Assembly: GCA_900551185.1 (NCBI GenBank)
Contig: URVF01000028.1
Location: forward strand, 1 to 11,814
Length of the DNA stretch: 11,814 nucleotides
From: an uncultured Collinsella sp.
Lineage (GTDB): Bacteria > Actinomycetota > Coriobacteriia > Coriobacteriales > Coriobacteriaceae
Direction: 5' to 3'
Shown: positions 1 to 6,992 of the stretch, one piece after another
How positions within the stretch are numbered: position 1 is the first letter of the stretch
Layout of the letters: every line of letters begins with the position of its first letter
The notes under the pieces: generated by a model
The model's database searches: none
The model's input: only the letters and a program-made list of their open reading frames with translations
Told to the model about the DNA's origin: nothing
Translations under genes and position numbers: made by a program

Positions 1-44
1 ATCATGCCTAGTCTCGTGGGCTCGGAGATGTGTATAAGAGACAG
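1..44 (+). other. Nextera P7-side library adapter (synthetic, not genomic)
   Basis: Bases 1-2 match the end of the P7 flow-cell primer. Bases 3-10 (CATGCCTA) match Nextera i7 index N706 as I remember it. Bases 11-25 are the Read 2 primer stretch beginning GTCTCGTGGG, and 26-44 are the 19-bp Tn5 mosaic end (AGATGTGTATAAGAGACAG). The order primer, index, primer, mosaic end is exactly that of a library molecule, so this is untrimmed adapter. Translated on the plus strand it gives the contaminant peptide SLVGSEMCIRDR. Genomic sequence starts at 45. Confidence 0.98.
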
Positions 45-139
45 GCGTCGTGGGGACGGCCTGCGCGATCGAGCGCCGCATAAAAACGTTCAAGAATCTG
101 CTCGCGGCGAGCGCGCATCAAGTCCAAATAGTTATCCAT
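45..139 (-). CDS. yggS: Probable YggS-family PLP homeostasis protein, N-terminal fragment (3' end cut by contig end)
   Basis: An ATG at 139 opens a frame of 31 complete codons plus two bases that runs into the adapter. A GGAGG ribosome binding site lies at 149-153, nine bases upstream. The peptide begins MDNYLDLMRARREQ, continues as an amphipathic helix and ends AALDRAGRPHDA. This resembles the first helix of YggS/PLPBP proteins, which have an AA..R.GR.P..V stretch just before the LVAVSK strand that carries the PLP lysine. That lysine would lie beyond the contig end, so it cannot be checked here. Family members bind pyridoxal 5'-phosphate in the cytoplasm and buffer its level. Context supports the call, because yggS commonly follows ftsZ-pgeF in actinobacteria and Gram-positives. 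The identity is inferred from a short fragment plus gene order; another helical N-terminus is possible. Confidence 0.55.
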
Positions 140-148
140 TGCTAATCG

Positions 149-153
149 CCTCC
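149..153 (-). promoter_or_regulatory. Ribosome binding site of the 45-139 gene fragment
   Basis: GGAGG on the minus strand lies nine bases before the ATG at 139. It is the main sign that this truncated frame is a real gene start and not a chance frame. Confidence 0.7.
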
Positions 154-189
154 GCTAACAGCCAAACAAGTAGTCCCATGCTAACGCAA

Positions 190-221
190 GAGCGCGGCCC
201 CGCATGTGCAAGGCCGCGCTC
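190..221 (-). terminator. GC-rich hairpin after phoU, possible terminator
   Basis: GAGCGCGGCC (190-199) pairs perfectly with GGCCGCGCTC (212-221), a 10-bp stem with a 12-base loop, beginning 37 bases after the phoU stop. On the minus strand it is followed by TTGCGTTAGC, not by a clean U tract. It may therefore be a weak or partly read-through terminator, or an RNA-stabilising 3' end. No gene faces it from the other side. Confidence 0.55.
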
Positions 222-258
222 ACTTAGGTATTTACAATCTTTCGACGAACGGGGTTAC

Positions 259-1116
259 TTACTCCTCGTCGTCCTCGCCATCGTCCTCGTCCTCAAGATG
301 ATCGAGCAGATAGCGAAGACCCTCGCTGACCTCGTTAACGGGCACCTTGGCAACGTAGCGCGCGTCGACGGCGGGCCTCATGATAACACCCTCGCCCGAA
401 GGCACGCGCATGCTCTCGAGCTCATCCTCATCAGTGCGGGCGATATCGCCGGCATTCATGCGCTGACCAGTCAACAGGAAGGTCAGACGGCAGGCGGCAT
501 CGAAGGAAATCGAGGCGATGCGATCGAGGTAGCGCGAAACCATGATGGCGCGGCGCAGGTCGTCATAGTTGCTGTCGTCGTCCATAAAGTCGCCCGTATC
601 CATACGGTTAAAGGTACGGAAGAACTTCTCGTAGGCGGCGTGCACTGGCTCGTCCTCGACGGCCAAGTTGCAGATGATGGACATATCATTGGTGACGAGC
701 GCGGAAAGCGAAGAGCCCAGCACCTGGTAGACAGCCTCAGCCTCGGCCTCAACCGTGCCGACAAGCTCCTTGGGCAGCGAGATGTCGGCCTTGATCATAT
801 GACGCGTGGCGCGGCAGATCTGACGGACCTTATCGGTCATGCGCTGCAGGTTAAAGTCGACGTAGATGATCGTCTGAAGCAGGCGGAAGTCGGAGGCGAC
901 CGGTGACTGCGTGGCGATCAGGTTGTAGCACACGGCCTCCAAGTTAGCGCAGCGCGCGTCAATCGAAAGCGTGCGCTTCTTGGTCTTGGTGGCGAGCTTG
1001 CGGTCGTCGGTCACATAGGCCTTAACGGCATCGTGGAGGGCCAGATCGACGGCCTCGTAGATGCTCAGCATCTCGTGGCGGGCCTCGATGAGCTGACGGG
1101 AAAACAGTTTACGCAT
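259..1116 (-). CDS. phoU: PhoU-family phosphate transport regulator with acidic C-terminal extension
   Basis: PhoU is a cytoplasmic all-helical protein that links the PstSCAB importer to the PhoR/PhoB-type two-component system and represses the Pho response when phosphate is plentiful. The frame encodes 285 residues; typical PhoU proteins are about 215-240. Residues 1-110 and about 118-220 form the two expected helical repeats. The metal-binding E/DxxxD motifs are degraded: the first reads QRMTD (91-95, Q for the acidic residue) and the second DRIAS (198-202, S for the final Asp). Residues after about 225 form an extension ending in a very acidic tail (EDEDDGEDDEE). The ATG at 1116 has GGAG at 1123-1126, six bases upstream. 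It is the last gene of the pst operon, 92 bases after pstB. Family assignment rests on the helical pattern and operon position. Function is inferred and may differ given the missing ligands. Confidence 0.9.
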   Translation of the reverse strand: MRKLFSRQLIEARHEMLSIYEAVDLALHDAVKAYVTDDRKLATKTKKRTLSIDARCANLEAVCYNLIATQSPVASDFRLLQTIIYVDFNLQRMTDKVRQICRATRHMIKADISLPKELVGTVEAEAEAVYQVLGSSLSALVTNDMSIICNLAVEDEPVHAAYEKFFRTFNRMDTGDFMDDDSNYDDLRRAIMVSRYLDRIASISFDAACRLTFLLTGQRMNAGDIARTDEDELESMRVPSGEGVIMRPAVDARYVAKVPVNEVSEGLRYLLDHLEDEDDGEDDEE

Positions 1117-1208
1117 GGTTCACTCCAATCAGTTGGGTGCGGTCATGCCGCCCGCACAGTGAATACGCACCGGACCAGATCCGATCGGCTTGGGACTAGT
1201 CGCACCGA
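1117..1208 (-). other. pstB-phoU intergenic spacer
   Basis: A 92-base gap, the longest inside the pst operon. It holds the phoU ribosome binding site, an 8-bp palindrome CCGATCGG (1181-1188), and a 6-bp stem GTGCGG/CCGCAC (1137-1142 with 1152-1157). There is no U tract, so I do not call a terminator. No convincing promoter was found. Confidence 0.5.
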
Positions 1209-2012
<804 letters not shown>

Positions 2013-2024
2013 GGGACTCCTTAA

Positions 2025-2930
2025 CTAGCGACGCTTGCGCGACAGAAAGCGCGCAAACAGGTTGAAGGCCAAAATGATCACCATCAGCAAGAGCGCGGTG
2101 CCGTAGGCTGCGTTCATGTTGATGCCGTCGTTGGCAAGCAGGTACAGATGGACCGTCATGGGGCGGCCGGAATCGAGCGGCGAAATAGGTAGATTGATGG
2201 CTTGGCCCATGGTGTAGAGCACCACCGCGGTCTCGCCAATGGCACGGCCGATGGCGAGGACGATGCCCGTGGCAATACGGCCAAAGGCAGAAGGAAGCAC
2301 GATCTTGGAGACAACCTGCCACTTGGTGGCGCCCAGGCCGTACGCGCCCCAACGGATATAGCGCGGAACGGCGCGAATGGCCTCTTCGGTGGTGCGCATG
2401 ACGATGGGAAGCATCAAGAGCGCGAGCGCCAGAGCGGCCGAGACCATCGAAAGGCCCAGGCCCATGGCCTCGACAAACAAGGCGTAGCCAAAGAGACCCA
2501 TAACGATGGAGGGCACCGAGGCCAAAGCATCGGCAGCATAACGGATGAGCTCGACGACCTTGCCCTGTTTGGCGTACTCGGCCAGATAGACGGCCGCTAG
2601 CACGGCGACCGGCGTACAGATGAGCATGGCGAGCGCCGTCACGTAGATGGTCGAGACAATCGTAGGCCAAATGCCGCCCTCGGCGTTGACACCCTGGGGC
2701 CAACCGAAGATAAAGTCGAGCGAAATATGCGGTAAGCCATTAACAACCACGTAGGCGATGATAGCGACCAGCACAAGCGTGGTGATATAGGCCGCGGCGC
2801 GGAACACGCCGAGCATGATCTTGTTTGACAGGTCCTTGTTGATACGGCCCTTCTTACCGTGGGAAAGGGCACGCTTGATGCGCTCGCGCGACGAGGTCGT
2901 ATCGACCGTCGTGTCAACGGAATCGGACAT
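2025..2930 (-). CDS. pstA: Phosphate ABC transporter permease PstA
   Basis: One of the two membrane permeases of the phosphate importer (301 residues). The cytoplasmic N-terminus is basic and hydrophilic (1-40) and precedes the first membrane segment at about 44-64. Further hydrophobic segments lie near 93-117, 136-156, 158-178, 218-240 and 277-295, giving six in total. The EAA loop that docks with PstB is at about 182-214, with the diagnostic GLGATKWQ...LP pattern (198-213). PstA is told from PstC by its position directly before pstB and by the YLAEYA segment (115-120). The start codon lies three bases after the pstC stop and a G-rich ribosome binding site (GAGGGGG) overlaps the end of pstC, so translation is probably coupled. 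Confidence 0.97.
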   Translation of the reverse strand: MSDSVDTTVDTTSSRERIKRALSHGKKGRINKDLSNKIMLGVFRAAAYITTLVLVAIIAYVVVNGLPHISLDFIFGWPQGVNAEGGIWPTIVSTIYVTALAMLICTPVAVLAAVYLAEYAKQGKVVELIRYAADALASVPSIVMGLFGYALFVEAMGLGLSMVSAALALALLMLPIVMRTTEEAIRAVPRYIRWGAYGLGATKWQVVSKIVLPSAFGRIATGIVLAIGRAIGETAVVLYTMGQAINLPISPLDSGRPMTVHLYLLANDGINMNAAYGTALLLMVIILAFNLFARFLSRKRR

Positions 2931-2933
2931 AGC

Positions 2934-3857
2934 CTACCCCCTCTTCTTGGAAATCAGACGGACGATGCCCACCAGCATGGCGGAGATGATAAACAGGACC
3001 ACGCCCATGCCGAACAGAGCCGAGCGGTGCAGGCCCGAGGAATAGCTCATGTCGAGCGCGATCTGGCTCGTGAGCGTCGAGATGGGGCTCGCAATGCTGT
3101 CGGGAATAACCGGAGCGTTACCCACGACCATGAGCACGGCCATGGTCTCACCGATGGCACGGCCCATACCCAGCACGATGGCATCAACGATACCCAGTTT
3201 GGCGGCAGGTAGCACGACCTTATAGATGGTCTGCCACTTAGTAGCACCCATGGCATACGATGCCTCGCGAATGCCCATGGGAATGGAATTGAGGGCATCG
3301 ATGGTAAGCGTCGTGATGGTAGGGACGATCATGATGGCGAGCACGAACCACGCTGTCAGCGCACCAAAACCAAGACCACCGGTCAGTTGTGCGATAAACG
3401 GGCGGATGATGATCATGCCGAAAAAGCCGTAGATGATAGAAGGGATGCCGGCCAGCAGGTCGACGGCAGGGCTGATGAGCTTGCGCACGCGCTTGCCGGC
3501 GATCTCGACCAGGTATACGGCCGTACCCACACCTAGCGGCACGCCTATGGCGAGCGCACCGACGGTCACCAGACCTGAGCCGGCAAGCAGCGACATGATG
3601 CCGTAGTGGCCCTCAGAGGGCGCCCACGTAAAGCTAAAGAAGTCCGCCAGACCGATGTCGGTAAAGACGGGCAGCGCCGAGTACGTGGTAAAGACAAAAA
3701 TCAGGATGACGGTAACGACCGCCAAGAACGCGCAGGCAAAGAAGATCCACTGCAGCGCCTTCTCCTTGATATAGGTACTGCGCGATACGAGCGCCAGCTC
3801 GCGCTTCTTGGGCGTCTGAACATTCTGCTCAGTCTGGGAGTTTTCCTGTGCTTCCAT
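2934..3857 (-). CDS. pstC: Phosphate ABC transporter permease PstC
   Basis: Partner permease of PstA (307 residues from the chosen ATG). The N-terminus is hydrophilic (1-32). The first membrane segment is at about 36-58, a periplasmic loop follows (about 60-85), and five further hydrophobic segments lie near 92-116, 133-153, 165-186, 222-245 and 281-302. The EAA loop spans about 188-218 with AMGATKWQ and VVLPAA. I prefer the ATG at 3857 because GGAG (3866-3869) lies eight bases upstream. A GTG at 3866 would add three residues but has its purine tract only one to three bases away. With the ATG start the pstS stop and pstC start are one base apart; with the GTG the genes overlap by eight bases. 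Either way they are translationally linked. Confidence 0.97.
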   Translation of the reverse strand: MEAQENSQTEQNVQTPKKRELALVSRSTYIKEKALQWIFFACAFLAVVTVILIFVFTTYSALPVFTDIGLADFFSFTWAPSEGHYGIMSLLAGSGLVTVGALAIGVPLGVGTAVYLVEIAGKRVRKLISPAVDLLAGIPSIIYGFFGMIIIRPFIAQLTGGLGFGALTAWFVLAIMIVPTITTLTIDALNSIPMGIREASYAMGATKWQTIYKVVLPAAKLGIVDAIVLGMGRAIGETMAVLMVVGNAPVIPDSIASPISTLTSQIALDMSYSSGLHRSALFGMGVVLFIISAMLVGIVRLISKKRG

Positions 3858-3858
3858 G

Positions 3859-4695
3859 CTACTCACTCCCCTTCTCGTCGTTGGTGACGGGGATAAAGCC
3901 CGCCTCGCGAATCTGCTTGTCCATCTTTTCGGACGTCACGTAGTCGATGTAATCCTGCGCCTGCTGCGAAGGCGCACCCTTCACAAAGAAGTAAAGGTCG
4001 CGCGAGATGGGATAGCCGCCGCTCGCGACCGTCTTCTCGGACGCCTCAACATGATTGACCGAGACGGCCTTGACCGAGGTCTTGGCGTTGAGGCTATCGA
4101 CGAAGCCCAGCGAAATGTAGCCAATGGCACCGCGCGAACGAGATACCACGTCGCGCACCTGGCCCGTACCCGAAAGAACAGCCGAACGGCGATCGAACGG
4201 CGTGCCATCCATCACGATGGTACGGAAGGCCTCGCGCGTACCGGACGCCTCGTCTCGGTTGATGACCTGAATCCTCAGGTCCTCGCCACCGACCTCTTTC
4301 CAATTGGTAATCTTGCCGGCGTAGATATCGCGGAGCTGCTCGGTCGAGAGGTTATCGACGGGGTTGTCGTCGTTCACGATGACCGCAATACCGTCGTGGG
4401 CAATGACGATGGGAGTCAGGCTCAGATCCTGTTCGTCGGCATTGAGTCCACGGGAGGAGCTGGCGATATCGGCCGTGCCGGCGCTGACGGCCTCGATCCC
4501 AGCGGAAGAACCCAAACCGGAAACGAGCACGTCGATGCCGGTCTCCTCCTTAAAGCCCTCGGCCGCAATCTCGGCGATAGGAAGGCAGGTCGTGGAGCCG
4601 GCGACGGTAATGGAAGAGGTAGAAGATCCCGAAGAACAGGCGCACAGCGTAAGCGTAAGCACAGCGACGCTCAGGACCGATACGATCTTTCTCAT
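3859..4695 (-). CDS. pstS: Phosphate-binding lipoprotein PstS
   Basis: Surface-anchored receptor that captures inorganic phosphate and delivers it to PstCA (278 residues). The N-terminus is a lipoprotein signal: MRK, a hydrophobic stretch 4-17, and the lipobox L-C-A-C with the lipidated Cys at 20, followed by a Ser-rich linker (21-28). Phosphate-contact motifs are visible: AGSTT (32-36), GLGSSAGI (60-67) and NRDEASGTREAF (146-157). IGYISLGFV (191-199) is also typical of the family. The ATG overlaps the TGA of pgeF (ATGA, 4692-4695) and there is no strong Shine-Dalgarno sequence in front, so initiation probably depends on ribosomes finishing pgeF. It is the first gene of the pst set, the usual position. 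Confidence 0.96.
   Translation of the reverse strand: MRKIVSVLSVAVLTLTLCACSSGSSTSSITVAGSTTCLPIAEIAAEGFKEETGIDVLVSGLGSSAGIEAVSAGTADIASSSRGLNADEQDLSLTPIVIAHDGIAVIVNDDNPVDNLSTEQLRDIYAGKITNWKEVGGEDLRIQVINRDEASGTREAFRTIVMDGTPFDRRSAVLSGTGQVRDVVSRSRGAIGYISLGFVDSLNAKTSVKAVSVNHVEASEKTVASGGYPISRDLYFFVKGAPSQQAQDYIDYVTSEKMDKQIREAGFIPVTNDEKGSE
4692..4695 (-). other. ATGA start/stop overlap joining pgeF to pstS
   Basis: The pstS ATG (4693-4695) shares bases with the pgeF TGA (4692-4694). The sequence just upstream is poor in purine-rich ribosome binding motifs, which favours termination-reinitiation coupling. Confidence 0.85.
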
Positions 4696-5492
4696 AGCAT
4701 CACGCCGATCGCAGCATGGCGCCCACAGGTGCCGTCCTCGTTACGGTAGGAATAAAAGCGGTCGTTCTGACGCACGGTCGAAAGCTGGGTATCCACGATA
4801 TTATCCGCGTCGACACCGACATCTACCAGCGCCTCGCGAATGGCAGCGGAAAGATCAAGCATGCGAGAGGTATTCGCATCGATGCAAGAGAACTCGGCGG
4901 CAAAGCGATCCATGAGTTCCTGGGATACCTCATATTCGTCACCCAAGATATGGGGGCCGATATAGGCGGAAACGTCGCTCGCATCGCAGCCGGCAGCATC
5001 GCAAAGCGCCTGGCACGCCTTGGCGGAAATACGTGCAATCGTGCCCTTCCAACCGGAGTGCACCACGGCAAATCCGCCAGGGGCCACCAGCACCACGGGA
5101 ACGCAGTCGGCAAAGCAGAGCAGCACGGGCACGTTATGCGCCGTGCAGACGATGGCGTCACAGCCCTTGGCAATCTGCTCGCGAACGTCCTCAAGGTCAT
5201 CGGCGCCGTTCGAGGTCACCGCAACGATATGATCACCATGGACCTGATTGGGAACGAGCAGGTTGTGCTCGCACTCGGCGGCACCCATAGCCTCGAGCGC
5301 ACGACGACGATTTTCTTGAACAGCAAAGGGGTCATCGCCAACATGCGAGCCCAAGTTGAGTGAGGAGTACGCATCTTCGGAAACGCCACCGGCGCGCTCG
5401 GTGAAGGCAAAGCGAACATCGGATGTCGCGCCCTCCACCAACGTAACTCCATCATGGTCGACACGCGAAACTTTGTCCGCACGTGCTGCCAT
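4692..5492 (-). CDS. pgeF: Peptidoglycan editing factor PgeF (laccase-domain, YfiH/YlmD family)
   Basis: A 266-residue single-domain protein of the former 'multicopper polyphenol oxidase/laccase' family. E. coli YfiH (PgeF) removes misincorporated L-Ser from the UDP-MurNAc dipeptide so that wall precursors keep L-Ala; other members act on purine nucleosides. The metal/active-site triad is intact: H85 in NQVHG, C130 in CFADC and H145 in HSGWKG. IGPHI (178-182) and FYSYR (246-250) are also family marks. I chose the ATG at 5492 because AGGAGG (5500-5505) lies seven bases upstream; an in-frame ATG at 5513 lacks this. In many genomes this gene follows ftsZ, as here, but a terminator and a long spacer separate it from ftsZ and it heads the pst operon instead. 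Confidence 0.94.
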   Translation of the reverse strand: MAARADKVSRVDHDGVTLVEGATSDVRFAFTERAGGVSEDAYSSLNLGSHVGDDPFAVQENRRRALEAMGAAECEHNLLVPNQVHGDHIVAVTSNGADDLEDVREQIAKGCDAIVCTAHNVPVLLCFADCVPVVLVAPGGFAVVHSGWKGTIARISAKACQALCDAAGCDASDVSAYIGPHILGDEYEVSQELMDRFAAEFSCIDANTSRMLDLSAAIREALVDVGVDADNIVDTQLSTVRQNDRFYSYRNEDGTCGRHAAIGVML

Positions 5493-5499
5493 ACTAAAG

Positions 5500-5505
5500 C
5501 CTCCT
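5500..5505 (-). promoter_or_regulatory. Ribosome binding site of pgeF
   Basis: AGGAGG with a seven-base spacer to the ATG at 5492. It decides that start over the ATG at 5513. Confidence 0.85.
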
Positions 5506-5534
5506 AATAACACAAGTACCGCGGCATCGCCGCT

Positions 5535-5557
5535 ACAGCCCGCGTTTATACGGCTGT
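5535..5557. repeat. Inverted repeat ACAGCC-N11-GGCTGT around a possible -10 box
   Basis: Perfect 6-bp arms at 5535-5540 and 5552-5557 flank an 11-base centre that contains the TATAAA element (5545-5550 on the minus strand). It could be an operator, or the arms could be chance. There is no independent support. Confidence 0.3.
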
Positions 5558-5597
5558 CATACTTCTCTAAAAGGATACCTGCTGCGCTGGAGGCAAT

Positions 5598-5615
5598 CGT
5601 AAAGGGAACGTAAAG
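5598..5615 (-). promoter_or_regulatory. Direct repeat with 11-bp period, PHO-box-like
   Basis: The minus strand carries two identical copies of CTTTACG (5609-5615 and 5598-5604) whose starts are exactly 11 bp apart, one helical turn. Binding sites for PhoB/PhoP-type response regulators in enterics, Bacillus, Streptomyces and Corynebacterium are 11-bp-period direct repeats. If the -10 at 5572-5577 is used, the repeat spans about -33 to -50, a normal activator position. The sequence is not identical to any consensus I know, so regulator identity is inferred from periodicity and location. Confidence 0.5.
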
Positions 5616-5646
5616 AGATTGGAGGTTCTAGTTTACAAAGTCGAAG

Positions 5647-5677
5647 TAAAAAGGGCGCGTCCATACGGACACGCCCC
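5647..5677 (-). terminator. Intrinsic terminator after ftsZ
   Basis: On the minus strand GGGCGTGTCC (5667-5676) pairs with GGACGCGCCC (5653-5662) through ten base pairs including one G-U, closed by the tetraloop GTAT, and is followed at once by TTTTT (5648-5652). It starts 26 bases after the ftsZ stop and should end most dcw transcription before pgeF. Confidence 0.92.
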
Positions 5678-5702
5678 TGTGCACAACAATGCAAAGAACG
5701 AC

Positions 5703-6857
5703 TTAGAAGCTACCGCGCTTCAGGAAGTCGGGAAGCTCGAACTGATCGTTGCCGAAGTTAGGAAGCTCGGTGCCACCGACGTTGCGGGTCGGAGCGGCCT
5801 GAGCCGGGCTCGTGGCAGGAGCGGTGCGCTGCGGCTCAGCGGAGGCAGCGGCCTTGCTCTGAGACTGCTGAGCAGCAAAGAGCTCGTCCTGACGGTTGAC
5901 GTTGGAGTCGGAGAAGCCCGTAGCGATGACGGTGATACGCACTTGATCGCCCAGGGACTCGTCGACAACGGTACCGAAGATGATGTTGGCCTCGGGGTCG
6001 ACGGCGTTGGCGACAACGTCGGCGGCGTCGCTGATCTCCTGGATGCCCAGGTCCTTGGAACCGGCGATGGAGAGCAGCACGCGCGTGGCGCCATCGATGG
6101 AGCTCTCGAGCAGCGGGCTGGAGATGGCCTGCTGGGCAGCGTCGACGGCACGGGTGTCCCCAGAAGAGGTACCGATACCCATCATGGCGGTACCGGCCTG
6201 CTTCATGATGGTCTTAACATCGGCGAAGTCCAGGTTGATGATACCGGGGACGGTGATGAGGTCGGTGATGCCCTGGGTGCCCTGGGAAAGGACGCCATCG
6301 GCAATCGCGAAGGCCTCGAGCATGGTGGTCTTCTTCTCGGCGATGTCGAGCAGCTTATCGTTAGGGATGACGATCATGGTGTCGACGCAATCGGAGAGGG
6401 TCTTAATGCCCTCCTCGGCGCTCTTCTTGCGCTTGCGGCCCTCGAAGGTGAAGGGCTTGGTCACGACGGCGACGGTCAGCGCACCGACCTCGTTCATCGC
6501 GATATCGGCAACGATGGGAGCAGCGCCGGTACCGGTGCCACCGCCCTCGCCGCAGGTGATGAACACCATGTCGGCGCCAGCGAGCGCCTCGGCAATGTCG
6601 TCGCGGGACTCATCGGCAGCCTTGCGGCCAACCTCGGGGTTGGCGCCGGCGCCCAGGCCGCGGGTAAGGTCGGTGCCGATGTGCACCTTGATATCGGCAT
6701 CAGAGATCGCGAGTGCCTGAGCATCGGTGTTGATGGCAACAAACTCGACGCCGCGGATGCCCTCTTCGATCATTCGATTGACCGCGTTGGTACCGCCGCC
6801 GCCGACGCCGACCACCTTAATGACGGCAAGGTAGTTGTTGATCTCTGTCTCGTGCAT
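5703..6857 (-). CDS. ftsZ: Cell division protein FtsZ
   Basis: Tubulin-like GTPase that polymerises into the Z ring at midcell (384 residues). Visible features are the N-terminal VVGVGGGGTNAVNRM (15-29), the tubulin signature GEGGGTGTG (103-111), PFTFEG (135-140), and the T7 catalytic loop NLDFADVKT (208-216; N208, D210, D213). The Glu at 104, where most bacteria have Met, is the actinobacterial form. After the core (to about 316) comes a short Q/A/S/P linker (about 322-360) and then the C-terminal peptide ending FLKRGSF, which binds partner proteins. The ATG at 6857 has GGAGG at 6864-6868 six bases upstream; an in-frame ATG at 6887 lies upstream of that site and is not used. No ftsA lies beside it, as in other actinobacteria. 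Confidence 0.98.
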   Translation of the reverse strand: MHETEINNYLAVIKVVGVGGGGTNAVNRMIEEGIRGVEFVAINTDAQALAISDADIKVHIGTDLTRGLGAGANPEVGRKAADESRDDIAEALAGADMVFITCGEGGGTGTGAAPIVADIAMNEVGALTVAVVTKPFTFEGRKRKKSAEEGIKTLSDCVDTMIVIPNDKLLDIAEKKTTMLEAFAIADGVLSQGTQGITDLITVPGIINLDFADVKTIMKQAGTAMMGIGTSSGDTRAVDAAQQAISSPLLESSIDGATRVLLSIAGSKDLGIQEISDAADVVANAVDPEANIIFGTVVDESLGDQVRITVIATGFSDSNVNRQDELFAAQQSQSKAAASAEPQRTAPATSPAQAAPTRNVGGTELPNFGNDQFELPDFLKRGSF

Positions 6858-6863
6858 GTCGGT

Positions 6864-6868
6864 CCTCC
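6864..6868 (-). promoter_or_regulatory. Ribosome binding site of ftsZ
   Basis: GGAGG with a six-base spacer to the ATG at 6857. It fixes the ftsZ start ten codons inside the longer open frame. Confidence 0.85.
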
Positions 6869-6978
6869 GAACAAAGGTTATAGCCATAGCATGGGTCGAC
6901 CCCTGCGCACATTAACCTTCAGGTTGAAAGTAAATGCAAAGGTAAACCGTATTATGTTTGCACATTATGAACGTATCA

Positions 6979-6992
6979 GTCAAATAATTGAC
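6979..6992. repeat. Palindrome GTCAA-ATAA-TTGAC upstream of ftsZ
   Basis: Perfect 5-bp arms with a 4-base AT centre, about 122 bases before the ftsZ start and 10 bases from a CATAAT -10-like element. The size and symmetry are those of a dimeric repressor site. No regulator is known to me for it. Confidence 0.4.

Larger units (their letters stand above)
5493..5646 (-). promoter_or_regulatory. Promoter/leader region of the pgeF-pstSCAB-phoU operon
   Basis: The stretch between the ftsZ terminator and pgeF is clearly less GC-rich than the genes and holds several signals on the minus strand. They are a two-copy 11-bp-period repeat (5598-5615), a possible -10 TATCCT (5572-5577), a second possible -10 TATAAA (5545-5550), and the strong AGGAGG ribosome binding site (5500-5505). 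No TTGACA-like -35 box is at the right spacing for either -10, as is usual for activator-dependent Pho promoters. No small gene is visible. The promoter assignment is inferred. Confidence 0.5.

Noticed and set aside
26..44. Tn5 mosaic end, which could suggest a transposon end in the genome
   Set aside because: It is embedded in Nextera primer and index sequence, with a matching adapter at the other end, so it comes from library preparation.
4..906. Plus-strand open frame of 300 codons
   Set aside because: Its first codons are adapter, the rest is antisense to phoU, it has no ribosome binding site, and long antisense frames are expected in GC-rich genes.
1137..1157. Stem GTGCGG/CCGCAC between pstB and phoU as a terminator
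   Set aside because: It has only six pairs and no U tract, and phoU with its ribosome binding site follows directly.
3858..3866. GTG start for pstC at 3866
   Set aside because: The purine-rich stretch is only one to three bases from the GTG, while GGAG is eight bases from the ATG at 3857.
5554..5560. CTGTCAT on the plus strand, identical to an E. coli Pho-box half site
   Set aside because: The second half 11 bp on is poor (CTCTAAA) and the orientation is away from pgeF, so this is probably chance.
6858..6887. ATG start for ftsZ at 6887
   Set aside because: The GGAGG site lies between it and the ATG at 6857, and the added residues do not resemble FtsZ N-termini.
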